The position numbers were made by a program, and so were the translations under genes. DNA of 28,694 bases, taken from positions 1 through 28,694 of the forward strand of contig CAZVYN010000058.1 in assembly GCA_964631125.1 (NCBI GenBank), in the 5' to 3' direction. The stretch's first letter is position 1. Each line of letters begins with the position of its first letter. Under the pieces are notes generated by a model. It did not search any database and was not told the DNA's origin. It saw only the letters and a program-made list of their open reading frames with translations. Positions 16,040-23,103 of this stretch are shown piece by piece. This stretch comes from CAZVYN01 sp964631125. GTDB taxonomy: Bacteria > Eisenbacteria > RBG-16-71-46 > CAIMUX01.

Positions 16040-17628
16040 GGGGGCGAGCGCGGGTGTGGGTGCTGGCGGGGGTTCTTGCGGCCAGCGTTGTTGGCGCGAC
16101 GGGGCGAGTCGGCGGGCAAGAGGATGGGCCGGCCAAGGCGCCGGCCCGTCCTCTTGTGCTGGTCTCCAAGAACTTCGAAGAGAGTCGGCTCTTGGCGGAG
16201 ATGTTCGCGCAACTGATCGAACGTGAGACGACGCTTTCGGTCGAGCGCCGGTTCAATCTGGCCGGCACGCAGGTCTGTCTGGAAGCGGTGCGCACGGGCG
16301 CCGCCGATCTCTATCCCGAGTACACCGGCACCGGGTTGGTCTCGATCCTCGGGCTGCCCGCCGAGACCGATCGGGCCAAGGTGCTGGCCACGGTGCGGCG
16401 TGAGTTCGCCGCCAAGTGGGATCTCGTCTGGCTCGCGCCGCTCGGCTTCGAGAACTCGTTCGCTATCGCATTGCGCCAAGAGACAGCGCAGCGCCTCGGC
16501 GTCACCACGCTCTCCGGCCTGGGTCCGCGTTCGAAGGAGCTGCGAGCAGGATTGGGACTGGAGTTCGTCCAGCGTCCGGACGGCTATCCCGGCCTGCAGG
16601 AGACCTACGGCCTCGACTTCGGCGAGGTGCGCGCTCTGCAGCACGCGCTCAAGTACCAAGCGGCCGGCGCGGGCGAGATCGACGCGCTCGATGTCTATAC
16701 AACCGACGGCGAGATCGCCCGCCACGGACTGGTCGTGCTCGACGACGACCGTCGCTTCTTTCCGCCGTACGAAGCCGCGCCGCTCGTGCGCGGCGCCACT
16801 TTGCGCGCGCATCCGGAGATCGCGGTCGCCCTCGCCCGGCTCGCGGGCGTCCTCGACGAGACGCGCATGCGCCGCTGGAATCTCGCGCTGCAGGAACAGA
16901 CCGCGACGGTCGAAGAGGTGGCCGAGCAAGCATTGGCGGAGCTCGGTCTCATCGACGCGGCGGTTCGCTCGACCGAGTCGAGCGCGCGCGACCTCGGGCT
17001 CCTGCCGTATCTCTGGCAAGAGCGCGCCGAGCTGTGGGGCCACACCCTGGAGCATCTCGCGTTGGTGTTGGTCTCGTTGCTCCTCGCCGCGGTCGTCGGT
17101 CTCCCGCTCGGCATCGGGTTGGAGCGACACCCGCGCTTCGCCGAGCCGATCCTCCGGGCGATCGGGCTCCTGCAGACGATCCCCTCGATCGCGCTCCTCG
17201 CCTTCATGATCCCGTTGCTCGGCATCGGCGCACGGCCGGCCATCGCCGCGCTCTTCCTCTACGCGCTGCTTCCGATCGTGCGCAACGCGTACGTCGGCGT
17301 GAGCGAGGCCGATCCGGTGGCCAGCGACTCCGCTTGGGCGCTCGGCATGACGCGCGGACAGGTGCTGCGCGAGGTGCGACTGCCGCTCGCCGCGCCCACC
17401 ATCCTCGCCGGGATCCGCACGGCCGCCGTCATCAACGTCGGCACGGCGACCCTGGCCGCCTTCATCGGCGCGGGCGGCCTCGGCGTCCCGATCGTTTCCG
17501 GCATCCAGATGGCGAATGCGACCGTGATTCTTTCTGGGGCCTTGCCGGCCGCCGGTCTGGCCTTGATCGTGGACGGTGTTCTGGCCGCCATCGAACGCAA
17601 CGTCCGGCCGAAAGGAGTCCGCGCATGA
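16036..17628 (+). CDS. Fused substrate-binding protein/permease of an OpuC/EgtU-like ABC transporter
   Basis: A 530-residue fusion starting at GTG 16036, overlapping the previous stop, with GGGAGG/GGAG upstream. A hydrophobic signal or anchor lies at 7-22. The binding domain, about 39-307, has hallmarks of the betaine/choline/ergothioneine family: VSKNFEESRLLAEM, NLAGTQVCLEA, DLYPEYTGTG, APLGFENSFAIALR, YTTDGEIARHGLVVLDDD and FFPPYEAAPLVR. The permease domain, about 335-525, has several membrane segments, the LLQTIPSIALLAFM motif and the ATPase-contact loop (SAWALGMTRGQVLREVRLP, 432-450). The binding domain precedes the permease; in described EgtU proteins, as I recall, the order is reversed. 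Substrate class is quaternary amines; egtD nearby points to hercynine, ergothioneine or a related betaine, by inference. Confidence 0.9.
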   Translation: MRGRARVWVLAGVLAASVVGATGRVGGQEDGPAKAPARPLVLVSKNFEESRLLAEMFAQLIERETTLSVERRFNLAGTQVCLEAVRTGAADLYPEYTGTGLVSILGLPAETDRAKVLATVRREFAAKWDLVWLAPLGFENSFAIALRQETAQRLGVTTLSGLGPRSKELRAGLGLEFVQRPDGYPGLQETYGLDFGEVRALQHALKYQAAGAGEIDALDVYTTDGEIARHGLVVLDDDRRFFPPYEAAPLVRGATLRAHPEIAVALARLAGVLDETRMRRWNLALQEQTATVEEVAEQALAELGLIDAAVRSTESSARDLGLLPYLWQERAELWGHTLEHLALVLVSLLLAAVVGLPLGIGLERHPRFAEPILRAIGLLQTIPSIALLAFMIPLLGIGARPAIAALFLYALLPIVRNAYVGVSEADPVASDSAWALGMTRGQVLREVRLPLAAPTILAGIRTAAVINVGTATLAAFIGAGGLGVPIVSGIQMANATVILSGALPAAGLALIVDGVLAAIERNVRPKGVRA

Positions 17629-18158
17629 CCCCATCCTGGATCTTCTCCCAGCGCCTCCTCGCTCTCGCGCTCGCGCTCTCTCTCCTCGCTCCTCTTGCGA
17701 TCTCTCCCGCGAACGCCGAGGATGCGCCGCCGGCTTGTTCCGCCCCTGCGTACCGACAGTTCGACTTCTGGCTCGGCGAGTGGCGAGTCACGCTTGCGGA
17801 CGGCGCCGTTGCCGGTACGAACCGGGTCACGTCGCTCCTCGGCGGCTGCGCGTTGCAGGAGAACTGGACGGGCGTATCGCTGCTGACCGGGCAGAGCCTC
17901 AACGCCTACGACTCGGTCCGCGGCGTGTGGCGACAGAACTGGGTCGACTCGGGCGGTTCCTCGCTGGTCCTCGAGGGAGGATGGAACGGCACGGCCATGG
18001 TGCTGGAGGGGGCCACGGTCGGGGAGAAGACGACGACGCATCACCGCATCAGTTGGACGCCGATCGATCCTCGCCAAGTCCGCCAGATCTGGGCGACGCG
18101 CGAAGGGGAGTCGGGCGAGTGGGTGATCGCGTTCGACGGACTGTATACAAAGCAGTAG
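17625..18158 (+). CDS. Secreted lipocalin-like protein (DUF1579-like)
   Basis: A 177-residue protein with a signal peptide (RLLALALALSLLAPLAISPANA). The mature part begins with FDFWLGEWRV (about 46-54), the characteristic first strand of small DUF1579/nitrobindin-like beta-barrels, and continues with repeated beta strands (NAYDSVRGVWRQNWVDSGG, MVLEGATVG, VRQIWATREGESGEWVIAFDG). Such barrels bind hydrophobic or heme-like ligands in some relatives; no ligand residues can be assigned here. The ATG at 17625 overlaps the transporter stop (ATGA) with AGGAG seven bases upstream, and egtD follows after 16 bases. Confidence 0.8.
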   Translation: MTPSWIFSQRLLALALALSLLAPLAISPANAEDAPPACSAPAYRQFDFWLGEWRVTLADGAVAGTNRVTSLLGGCALQENWTGVSLLTGQSLNAYDSVRGVWRQNWVDSGGSSLVLEGGWNGTAMVLEGATVGEKTTTHHRISWTPIDPRQVRQIWATREGESGEWVIAFDGLYTKQ

Positions 18159-18174
18159 GCGGAGGAGGCGCGGT

Positions 18175-19146
18175 GTGAAGTCGTTCCGAGACGCGATGCG
18201 GGAGGAGCTACGCCTCAGCCTCCGGTCGCCGCTTCCCGAGATTCCTCCGAAATATTTCTACGACGCCGCGGGTTCCGCTCTCTTCGACCGCATCACCGAG
18301 CTGCCGGAGTACTACCTCACGCGCACCGAGACTTCATTGCTCGAGGCCCACGCGCCAGACCTGGCGGCGCACGTGCGGCCGGACGAGTTGGTGGAGCTCG
18401 GTTCGGGCTACTCGATCAAGACGCGCCATCTGCTCGACGCCGTCCGCGCCAACGGGTCGCTGCGCCGGTACATCCCTTTCGACTTCAGCGAGCCGGCCAT
18501 GGCCGAGTCGGTGCGCCGCGTCGGCGCACGCTACCCGGGCGTCACGATCCAGGGGGTCATCGGCGACTTCGAGCGTGACTTGGGCTCACTCCCAGAACCG
18601 CGTCGTCGGCTGATGGCCTTCCTCGGGAGCACGATCGGCAATCTTCCGCCGGAGCGCACCGGCGCGTTTCTCGCGTCGATCCGACGTCAACTCGATCCGG
18701 ACGGCGCGTTCCTCTTGGGCGTCGATCTCGTGAAGGATCCCACCGTGCTCGAGGCGGCCTACAACGACGCGCAGGGCGTAACCGCCGCGTTCAACCTGAA
18801 TGTCCTGCGGGTGCTGAATCACGAACTGGGCGCGTCGCTCTCGTTGGAGGACTTCGAGCACGTCGCGTTCTACGACGAGGAGAACCACTGGATCGAGATG
18901 CGGCTGCGCGCGCGCCGTCCGATCTCCGCGCACCTTCCTGGACTCGACGAGACCACGGAGGCCGCCGGCGCGCCGTTTCTGCTGGAGCTGGCCGAGGGCG
19001 CCGAGATTCGCACCGAGATCTCGCGCAAGTTCACCCGCCCCGAGGTCGAATCGTTGCTCACCTATGCCGGTCTCACGCTCCATTCGTGGGTCACCGATCC
19101 CGCGCGGTGGTTCGCTCTCGTGCTCGCGACACCGAGCAGCCGCTAG
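18175..19146 (+). CDS. egtD: L-histidine N-alpha-methyltransferase (hercynine synthesis)
   Basis: A 323-residue SAM-dependent enzyme that trimethylates the histidine alpha-amino group to hercynine, the first step of ergothioneine synthesis; the length equals the family norm. The GTG start at 18175 has GGAGGAGG upstream. SAM site: ELGSGYSIKT (74-83) and FDFSE (102-106). The histidine-pocket residues known from mycobacterial EgtD appear conserved at matching places: Tyr47 (PEYYLTR), Asn156 (GSTIGN), Tyr196 (AAYNDA), and Glu281 with Ser283 (TEISRKF); this mapping is by eye. No egtB, egtC or egtE is in the window, so conversion to ergothioneine must be encoded elsewhere, or hercynine itself is the product. 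It lies last in the run with the EgtUV-like transporter. Confidence 0.93.
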   Translation: MKSFRDAMREELRLSLRSPLPEIPPKYFYDAAGSALFDRITELPEYYLTRTETSLLEAHAPDLAAHVRPDELVELGSGYSIKTRHLLDAVRANGSLRRYIPFDFSEPAMAESVRRVGARYPGVTIQGVIGDFERDLGSLPEPRRRLMAFLGSTIGNLPPERTGAFLASIRRQLDPDGAFLLGVDLVKDPTVLEAAYNDAQGVTAAFNLNVLRVLNHELGASLSLEDFEHVAFYDEENHWIEMRLRARRPISAHLPGLDETTEAAGAPFLLELAEGAEIRTEISRKFTRPEVESLLTYAGLTLHSWVTDPARWFALVLATPSSR

Positions 19147-19213
19147 CGACGCGCCCGGTCCTCGCGTGCCGCCCCCTCCCAGTCCGACCTGGCCTCATCG
19201 TCCGCGCGCCGGG

Positions 19214-19219
19214 TAGGAT
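19214..19219 (+). promoter_or_regulatory. Candidate -10 element (leaderless start of the CPBP gene)
   Basis: TAGGAT lies seven bases before the ATG at 19227, the spacing expected when transcription begins at or next to the start codon. No good -35 is seen. Alternatively the AGGA acts as a weak ribosome site. Confidence 0.3.
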
Positions 19220-19226
19220 GCCGCCC

Positions 19227-19922
19227 ATGCCGAGCCGTACCTCAGCGATGTCTCCAGGCGCCTCTCTGGGCTGGCTGCCCTACGTCCTGCCGTTCGCGCT
19301 CTACTGTCTCTTCTTGGTCGGCAAGCCGTACCTGCCGTTCACGCCCGACATCGAATATCTGATTCGCATCGTCGTCGTCGGCGCCGCCATCGCGTTCATC
19401 TCGCGGAACGTCTTCCAGTTCAAGCCGCTGCACTGGGGCCCCAGCATCGGTCTCGGCATCGTCATCTTCGCCATCTGGATCGGCCCCGATCTGCTCTTCC
19501 CGGGCTATCGCGACAGCATCCTCTTCACCAACCCGCTCCTCGGAAAACCCGAGAGCACGATGCCGCTCGAGCTGCGCACCGACGTCTGGTTTCTCGTCCT
19601 CCGCTGCATCGGCACTGCACTGATCGTCCCCATCGCCGAAGAGCTCTTCTGGCGCGGCTGGCTCATCCGCGTCCTCGTCGACCGCAACTTCGAAGCCGTC
19701 CCCATCGGCAAGGTCGACCGCTTCGCCTTCTGGACCGTCGCGCTCCTCTTCGCGACCGAGCACGGCCCTTACTGGGATGTCGGATTGATCGCCGGCATCC
19801 TCTTCAACATCTGGCTCGTCCGCACCCGTTGCCTATCGGACTGCATCGTCGCGCACGCAGTCGCCAACGCCTTGTTGGCCGCGTACGTCATCCAGCGCGG
19901 GCAGTGGCAGTTCTGGTTGTAG
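19227..19922 (+). CDS. CPBP-family intramembrane protease (CAAX prenyl protease-related)
   Basis: A 231-residue membrane protein with six to eight predicted hydrophobic segments. The CPBP motifs are intact: EELFWR with Glu138, Glu139 and Arg143; FATEHG with His179; and the IVAHAVANALL segment with His210 and Asn214. The end pattern (YVIQRGQWQFW) resembles the CAAX-related family often found with exosortase systems (TIGR03008, by recall); no exosortase gene is in this window. The frame is open upstream to 19086 only through the egtD 3' end, so I use ATG 19227; ATG 19218 is also possible. It may process a membrane or lipidated peptide; substrate unknown. Confidence 0.85.
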   Translation: MPSRTSAMSPGASLGWLPYVLPFALYCLFLVGKPYLPFTPDIEYLIRIVVVGAAIAFISRNVFQFKPLHWGPSIGLGIVIFAIWIGPDLLFPGYRDSILFTNPLLGKPESTMPLELRTDVWFLVLRCIGTALIVPIAEELFWRGWLIRVLVDRNFEAVPIGKVDRFAFWTVALLFATEHGPYWDVGLIAGILFNIWLVRTRCLSDCIVAHAVANALLAAYVIQRGQWQFWL

Positions 19923-20106
19923 GCAAGGGCTGACGCCCGGCGCTCGAGCTACAAGATCAGTCGGTAGGCGATCACCATTCGTCATCGAGGCTGGTCGACG
20001 CGCCGAACCCCGTGACCACGACGATCTCGCGTCGGCGCGGATAGAGCGGGTCGTCGGTCCGGCTCGACCCGTCTTCGCGCGCCTGCGCTGTTGCGTTCCC
20101 GCATCT
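19923..20106. other. Non-coding or decayed stretch
   Basis: No intact gene. On the minus strand, about 19975-20070, a short protein-like tail (DDPLYPRRREIVVVTGFGASTS then LDDEW and a stop) could be the 3' end of a lost gene, but no family is recognised and no start is present. Confidence 0.35.
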
Positions 20107-20303
20107 GATGGTCCCCTTCGAGTCGCGCCACGAGCAACCGTGTGTATCACAGCGACGGCGAGGTGAAGATCTGGTTGGACCCGAACATCGAACTCGCCCA
20201 CAATTCCGGCCTGAGCGCACAACGCGTCGTCACGACTCTTCGTCTCGTCAGGGAGCATGAAGATGAAATCCGGAAAGCCTGGACGGAGCACTTCGGTGGT
20301 TGA
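20107..20303 (+). pseudogene. DUF4160 remnant (partner of DUF2442)
   Basis: The last part (frame of 20160-20303) reads KVKIWLDPNIELAHNSGLSA and continues to EIRKAWTEHFGG, the conserved C-terminal half of DUF4160 proteins. Upstream, FESRHEQP (frame of ATG 20107) and VYHSDGE (a third frame) look like the preceding conserved segments, so two frameshifts separate them. The 3' end overlaps the DUF2442 gene by 47 bases, a usual arrangement for DUF4160-DUF2442 pairs, which are suspected toxin-antitoxin-like modules. Confidence 0.65.
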
Positions 20304-20610
20304 AGTCACGCACATCTCGGTCCACGGGCTCTGGCTGCTACCTCCGAGTGGCGAAGTCTTCCTGTCGTTCGACACGTTTCCTTGGTTCCGAGAGGCCACG
20401 ATCGGGCAACTGCAGAACGTGAAGCTGCTCGACGAGGAGCATTTGTACTGGGCGGATCTCGACGTAGACCTCACGGTCGACTCGATTCACAACCCAGAGA
20501 AGTACCCGCTCGTGAGCGGGCCTTTGTCCAGCAAGACACACCGGCAGTCGGCCAAAGCCGGGAAGGTCTCGGAGCGGTCACCATCGAAGCGGACGCGCAC
20601 CCGGGGCTGA
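20257..20610 (+). CDS. DUF2442 domain protein
   Basis: A 117-residue protein. Residues about 11-88 fit the DUF2442 variant with EVTHISVHGLWLL, FLSFDTFPWFREATI, HLYWADLDVDLTVDSI and HNPEKYPLVSG. Family members normally end shortly after that last motif; here about 28 extra Lys/Arg/Ser-rich residues follow, suggesting that the original 3' end was lost and the frame runs into foreign sequence. The palindromic repeat begins 25 bases after the stop. AGGGAG precedes the ATG. The start lies inside the DUF4160 remnant. Function unproven; such pairs are treated as candidate toxin-antitoxin modules. Confidence 0.8.
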   Translation: MKMKSGKPGRSTSVVEVTHISVHGLWLLPPSGEVFLSFDTFPWFREATIGQLQNVKLLDEEHLYWADLDVDLTVDSIHNPEKYPLVSGPLSSKTHRQSAKAGKVSERSPSKRTRTRG

Positions 20611-20634
20611 CCGTTCAGGTCTGCCGCCAAGGGT

Positions 20635-20704
20635 CTGAAGCCCGCAACTCGTCTCGAGACGAGTTCGGCTACGCGCTCACCGACTCCCGCTGAACTGCGA
20701 CTTG
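20635..20704. repeat. Interspersed palindromic repeat, copy 1
   Basis: It contains a perfect 20-base palindrome at 20646-20665 (arms AACTCGTCTC/GAGACGAGTT), then CTCACCGACTCCCGCTGAAC and TGCGACTTG. The same order of elements recurs at 22079-22158. Copy 1 lacks about 15 bases present in the middle of copy 2. Confidence 0.8.
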
Positions 20705-20930
20705 AGCGCTCCCCAGGTCGAGTGCTCCACGGGGACGGGCGGAACGGAGATCAACTGCAGGGTGCCCCACGCGAGGGGAACGCCCACCTCTCCTCCGTAG
20801 GGGCACTCGCCCCAGAAGATTTCCGCGAGCGGGATGAATTCCTCGCGGTGGTTCACAGGGCCGACGGCGGGGGCGAAGTGGATGAACCCGCGGGTCTCGC
20901 TGCGAACCTCTCCTAGCTCGACGCCCGATT
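20677..20930 (-). pseudogene. 3' fragment of an unidentified exported protein gene
   Basis: The minus strand encodes a protein-like tail without a usable start: GEVRSETRGFIHFAPAVG, then EEFIPLAEIFWGECPYGGEV, then PLAWGTLQLISVPPVPVE, ending STWGALKSQFSGSR and TGA. The composition (few Arg-rich runs, balanced hydrophobics) differs from shadow frames. Tails ending TWGxxK are common on exported proteins in this kind of genome (recall). The 3' end lies inside repeat copy 1, and the fragment is cut off where the truncated sigma factor begins, indicating a rearrangement junction near 20930. Confidence 0.4.
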
Positions 20931-21325
20931 CGTCGGCGCAAGAGGCGCTCGTCGCGGCGTTCCTGAGCTCCCCGACGTTTCAAGACAAGGATCACTTTCG
21001 ACACTGGATGTACCGAAGTATCCGCTGGCGGGCGTTGGATGCGTTCAGGACTCGCGCAGTCCGATCGCGATTGCTCCAGGCAAATGTCGAGCTGCTTCGT
21101 CCTTCCGACGCCGACTCGACGATCCGTGGAGAGACGATCGCCGAGAGGCTCCGTCGAGCCATCGACACCCTGCCGGAGCGGCAAAAGCGGGTGGCTGAAT
21201 TGAGCCTGCTTGCGAACGATGACAATCACGCCATCGCGAAGGCGCTCGGGATAGATGAGAGCGCCGTACGGTCGCATCTCCGTCACGCCAAAGCAAAGTT
21301 GGTTCGATCACTCGAAGAGGACTGA
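20930..21325 (+). pseudogene. 5'-truncated ECF-type RNA polymerase sigma factor
   Basis: The conserved part begins at SSAQEALVAAFL and continues with HFRHWMYRSIRWRALDAFRTR (end of region 2) and region 4 (RRAIDTLPERQKRVAELSLL, then AIAKALGIDESAVRSHLRHA). The front of region 2, needed for core polymerase and -10 recognition, is missing; upstream sequence is the antisense of another gene fragment. An ATG at 20834 keeps the frame open and would give a 163-residue protein with an unrelated N-terminus, so a product may still be made but is unlikely to be a working sigma factor. Two membrane-protein genes follow in the same direction, as anti-sigma genes often do. Confidence 0.65.
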
Positions 21326-21331
21326 CCCACC

Positions 21332-21825
21332 ATGCGTAGCGATCCATCTCGAAAAGCGGCTCGCCTCGACAAACTCATGCGAGAGAAGCAACGGATCAAC
21401 TTTGAAATCGACGACGTCCTGGTCTCCATCGCTCGCGCTGGAAGATCGCCGATGACGGGTGTGTCCGAGAGGATTCGTGATGTACGCAGGTCCACTCCGT
21501 TGTTGATCGGTGTCTGCATCGTCAGCGGTCTCATCGGGGGAGGCGCGCTGATTTCCGAGGCGTTCGGGGGATCGGAGCGTTCTCTAACCTATCCACCGAG
21601 TACGTCCTCTCCTCGCACGAGATCGCCTCCGCCAGGATTGCCGAAGGGGAATCGGCCCGAGAGTGGAACGTGGTCTACGCGGTGCTCGAAACGATGGTGC
21701 TGCAGCACGGCGTACTCACGTCCACCGCGGCGTTCAAGGCGACCCTGAGCGAGAAGGCTCACATCCTGGACGGCGTCCCCGGGTTGAAGGATGAGTTCGA
21801 GGCGCTGCGCAAGTCGATCTCCTGA
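21332..21825 (+). pseudogene. Frameshifted single-pass membrane protein downstream of the sigma factor
   Basis: The start ATG 21332 lies six bases after the sigma-factor stop. The first frame gives a charged helical part (LDKLMREKQRINFEIDDVLV) and one membrane segment (TPLLIGVCIVSGLIGGGALI). Near 21570-21585 coding shifts to another frame, which reads AFSNLSTEYVLSSHEIAS and on through AREWNVVYAVLETMVLQ to LKDEFEALRKSIS and a stop at 21825. The first frame itself continues to 21748 but becomes Pro/Arg/Ser-rich. The two halves together look like one protein of about 164 residues. The shift may be a mutation or an assembly error. Position suggests an anti-sigma-like partner; no domain is recognised. 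Confidence 0.6.
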
Positions 21826-21836
21826 GGGGGAGGGTC

Positions 21837-22148
21837 ATGTCGGACGGTCTCGCGAAGGTGCTCGCCACTCTGTTCCTGATGGCGGGACTGGGAACGCTCG
21901 TGGTTGTCATGCGCGCCACGGTCAAGCCGCCGTCAGATCAGGAACTCGGCGATGCCAGGACGAAGTTCGGCGCGAACTCGAAACGCGAGAGGTGGCTGGG
22001 TGCGATCGATCTGGTTCACGACGTACTCGCCGACGCCGGATGCGCTCCTCCCCGTCGGTCGCCAACGGTCTCGGGCCTGCAACTCGTTTTGAAACGAGTT
22101 GCGCTACCGGTTACCGCTCCCCGCTCCCAGCTCACCGACTCCCGCTGA
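21837..22148 (+). CDS. Small membrane protein, 3' end replaced by repeat
   Basis: ATG 21837 has a strong GGGGAGGG site just upstream and follows the previous stop by 11 bases. The N-terminus is one membrane segment (VLATLFLMAGLGTLVVVM), then a charged part to about residue 70 (AIDLVHDVLADAG). Beyond about 22060 the frame runs into repeat copy 2 and ends there, so the true C-terminus is probably lost. No family is recognised. Confidence 0.5.
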   Translation: MSDGLAKVLATLFLMAGLGTLVVVMRATVKPPSDQELGDARTKFGANSKRERWLGAIDLVHDVLADAGCAPPRRSPTVSGLQLVLKRVALPVTAPRSQLTDSR

Positions 22149-22158
22149 CCTGCAACTT
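22079..22158. repeat. Interspersed palindromic repeat, copy 2
   Basis: Inverted arms GCAACTCGTTT/AAACGAGTTGC around TG at 22079-22102, then GCTACCGGTTACCGCTCC..., CTCACCGACTCCCGCTGACC and TGCAACTTG. It shares palindrome core, tail and order with copy 1 at 20635-20704. Arm differences between copies are compensatory (CTC/GAG versus TTT/AAA), as if the folded structure is what is kept. Confidence 0.85.
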
Positions 22159-22187
22159 GCGGCGCCGGCCCGAGACTCAAGCGCGCG

Positions 22188-22643
22188 TCACGCTCGAGCT
22201 CGACCCGGCGTTCCGCGCTTCCGTTTACTCGTGCTCAGCGGCGCTTTCGTGGGAGCCATCTTCTTCGACGACCCCCGAAGCCACGTCGCAAACTCGGCTT
22301 CCTCCATCTCACGCGTCGAGAGGGCGATCGTAGCGCGCACTGCGTCGACCTCGGGAGCTTCGAGTCGGTAGCCGTTGAGCTCGGGGAAGACGCCGGCGAC
22401 GGTCAGCGCGACGCGTTTGTTGCCGTCGTTGAAGGGATGGTTTCTCGTGAGGGCGGAGGCGTACCCGGCGGCGAGTTGGAAGATGTCAGGTTCTCCGTAG
22501 GCGGGCCGGTTCTTCGGTCCCGCCAAGGCAGATTCGAGAAGCGCCTCGTCCCGGGTTCCGATGGGGCCGCCGTGCGCGGCGAGAAGCGCCTGATGAATCG
22601 CGAGCGCGGCCGCCTTCGAGATCCATCGAGGCTCTTTCTTCAC
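22188..22643 (-). CDS. doc: Doc-type toxin (Fic fold, death-on-curing family)
   Basis: A 151-residue Fic-fold protein with the Doc motif HPFNDGNKR at residues 69-77. Doc relatives phosphorylate and inactivate elongation factor Tu. Flanking helices (IGTRDEALLESALAGP, IFQLAAGYASALTRN) fit the family. The GTG start at 22643 overlaps the antitoxin stop (GTGA), so it is translated after the antitoxin. About 25 basic, Pro/Ser-rich residues at the C-terminus exceed the usual length and may be run-on sequence. The stop is 30 bases from repeat copy 2. Confidence 0.88.
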   Translation of the reverse strand: MKKEPRWISKAAALAIHQALLAAHGGPIGTRDEALLESALAGPKNRPAYGEPDIFQLAAGYASALTRNHPFNDGNKRVALTVAGVFPELNGYRLEAPEVDAVRATIALSTREMEEAEFATWLRGSSKKMAPTKAPLSTSKRKRGTPGRARA

Positions 22644-22864
22644 TTCGCTAGTTCGCGGAGCGCGTTGCGGTAGCGTCCCATGAAGTCTTCCGCGAGCTTC
22701 ATCGTGTTCTCGAACTCTGGATCGTACGGAGTGATCTGGAATCCGTCGGGGGTCTCGGTGAGGAAGAGCTTGTCCCCCTCCTTTACTCCAAGTGCGTTGG
22801 CAGCTCCCGCGGGGAGGGTGAGCCCTAGGGAGTTTCCGACCTTTCGAACCGTGAGCCGGACCAT
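22640..22864 (-). CDS. AbrB/MazE-type antitoxin of the Doc toxin
   Basis: A 74-residue protein with a swapped-hairpin DNA-binding domain: MVRLTVRKVGNSLGLTLPAG at 1-20, then ALGVKEGDKLFLTETPDGF. The C-terminal helix (MKLAEDFMGRYRNALRELAK) is the likely toxin-binding part. ATG 22864 has GGAGG seven bases upstream; the frame upstream of it is not conserved. It should repress its own promoter and neutralise Doc. A paralogue lies at 23104..23340. Confidence 0.88.
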   Translation of the reverse strand: MVRLTVRKVGNSLGLTLPAGAANALGVKEGDKLFLTETPDGFQITPYDPEFENTMKLAEDFMGRYRNALRELAK

Positions 22865-22894
22865 GCGATAGCCTCCGCAGTTGGTGAGCACTGT

Positions 22895-22904
22895 TGTTAT
22901 AACA
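22895..22904. promoter_or_regulatory. Palindrome in the antitoxin promoter region
   Basis: TGTTATAACA, a perfect 10-base palindrome 31 bases before the antitoxin start, contains TATAAC on the minus strand, a reasonable -10. An AT-rich palindrome over a -10 in a GC-rich genome suits an autoregulatory operator for an AbrB-type antitoxin; this is inference. Confidence 0.4.
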
Positions 22905-23074
22905 TCATCGGCGCTCAGAGCCAGGCTCACAACCAGAGAGTGCGTGACGGCAGTCCCCACGCGGCATGCAGGCCAGGCAGCTCTGCCGAGTGAAGGGGGT
23001 GAACGGGGGTCGTCAGACGCGAGACTTAGGCGTGTTGGTCGTCATAACTAGATACACGCCAAATTGTTAGAGAA

Positions 23075-23093
23075 CTCGCGGGGAGCGCGCGAG
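23075..23093 (-). terminator. Possible terminator after the orphan antitoxin
   Basis: CTCGCG/CGCGAG arms with a seven-base loop, followed on the minus strand by TTCTCTAACAATTT. It is 11 bases past the stop at 23104. The stem is short and the T-tract imperfect. Confidence 0.35.
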
Positions 23094-23103
23094 CCCAGCC
23101 CCC

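Noticed and set aside
15281..17628. Osmoprotectant (ProU/OpuC) transporter as the definite function
   Set aside because: The ATPase lacks CBS domains and the context includes egtD, so only the broad quaternary-amine class is claimed.
15937..17634. A 565-codon open frame on the minus strand
   Set aside because: Antisense to the transporter fusion, which has intact family motifs.
20669..21286. A 205-codon minus-strand frame over the sigma-factor region
   Set aside because: Arg/Pro-rich shadow frame; the minus-strand tail at 20677-20930 is in a different frame and the sigma-factor motifs are on the plus strand.
20635..22158. The two repeats as a CRISPR array
   Set aside because: Only two copies, about 1.4 kb apart with genes between, and no regular spacers.
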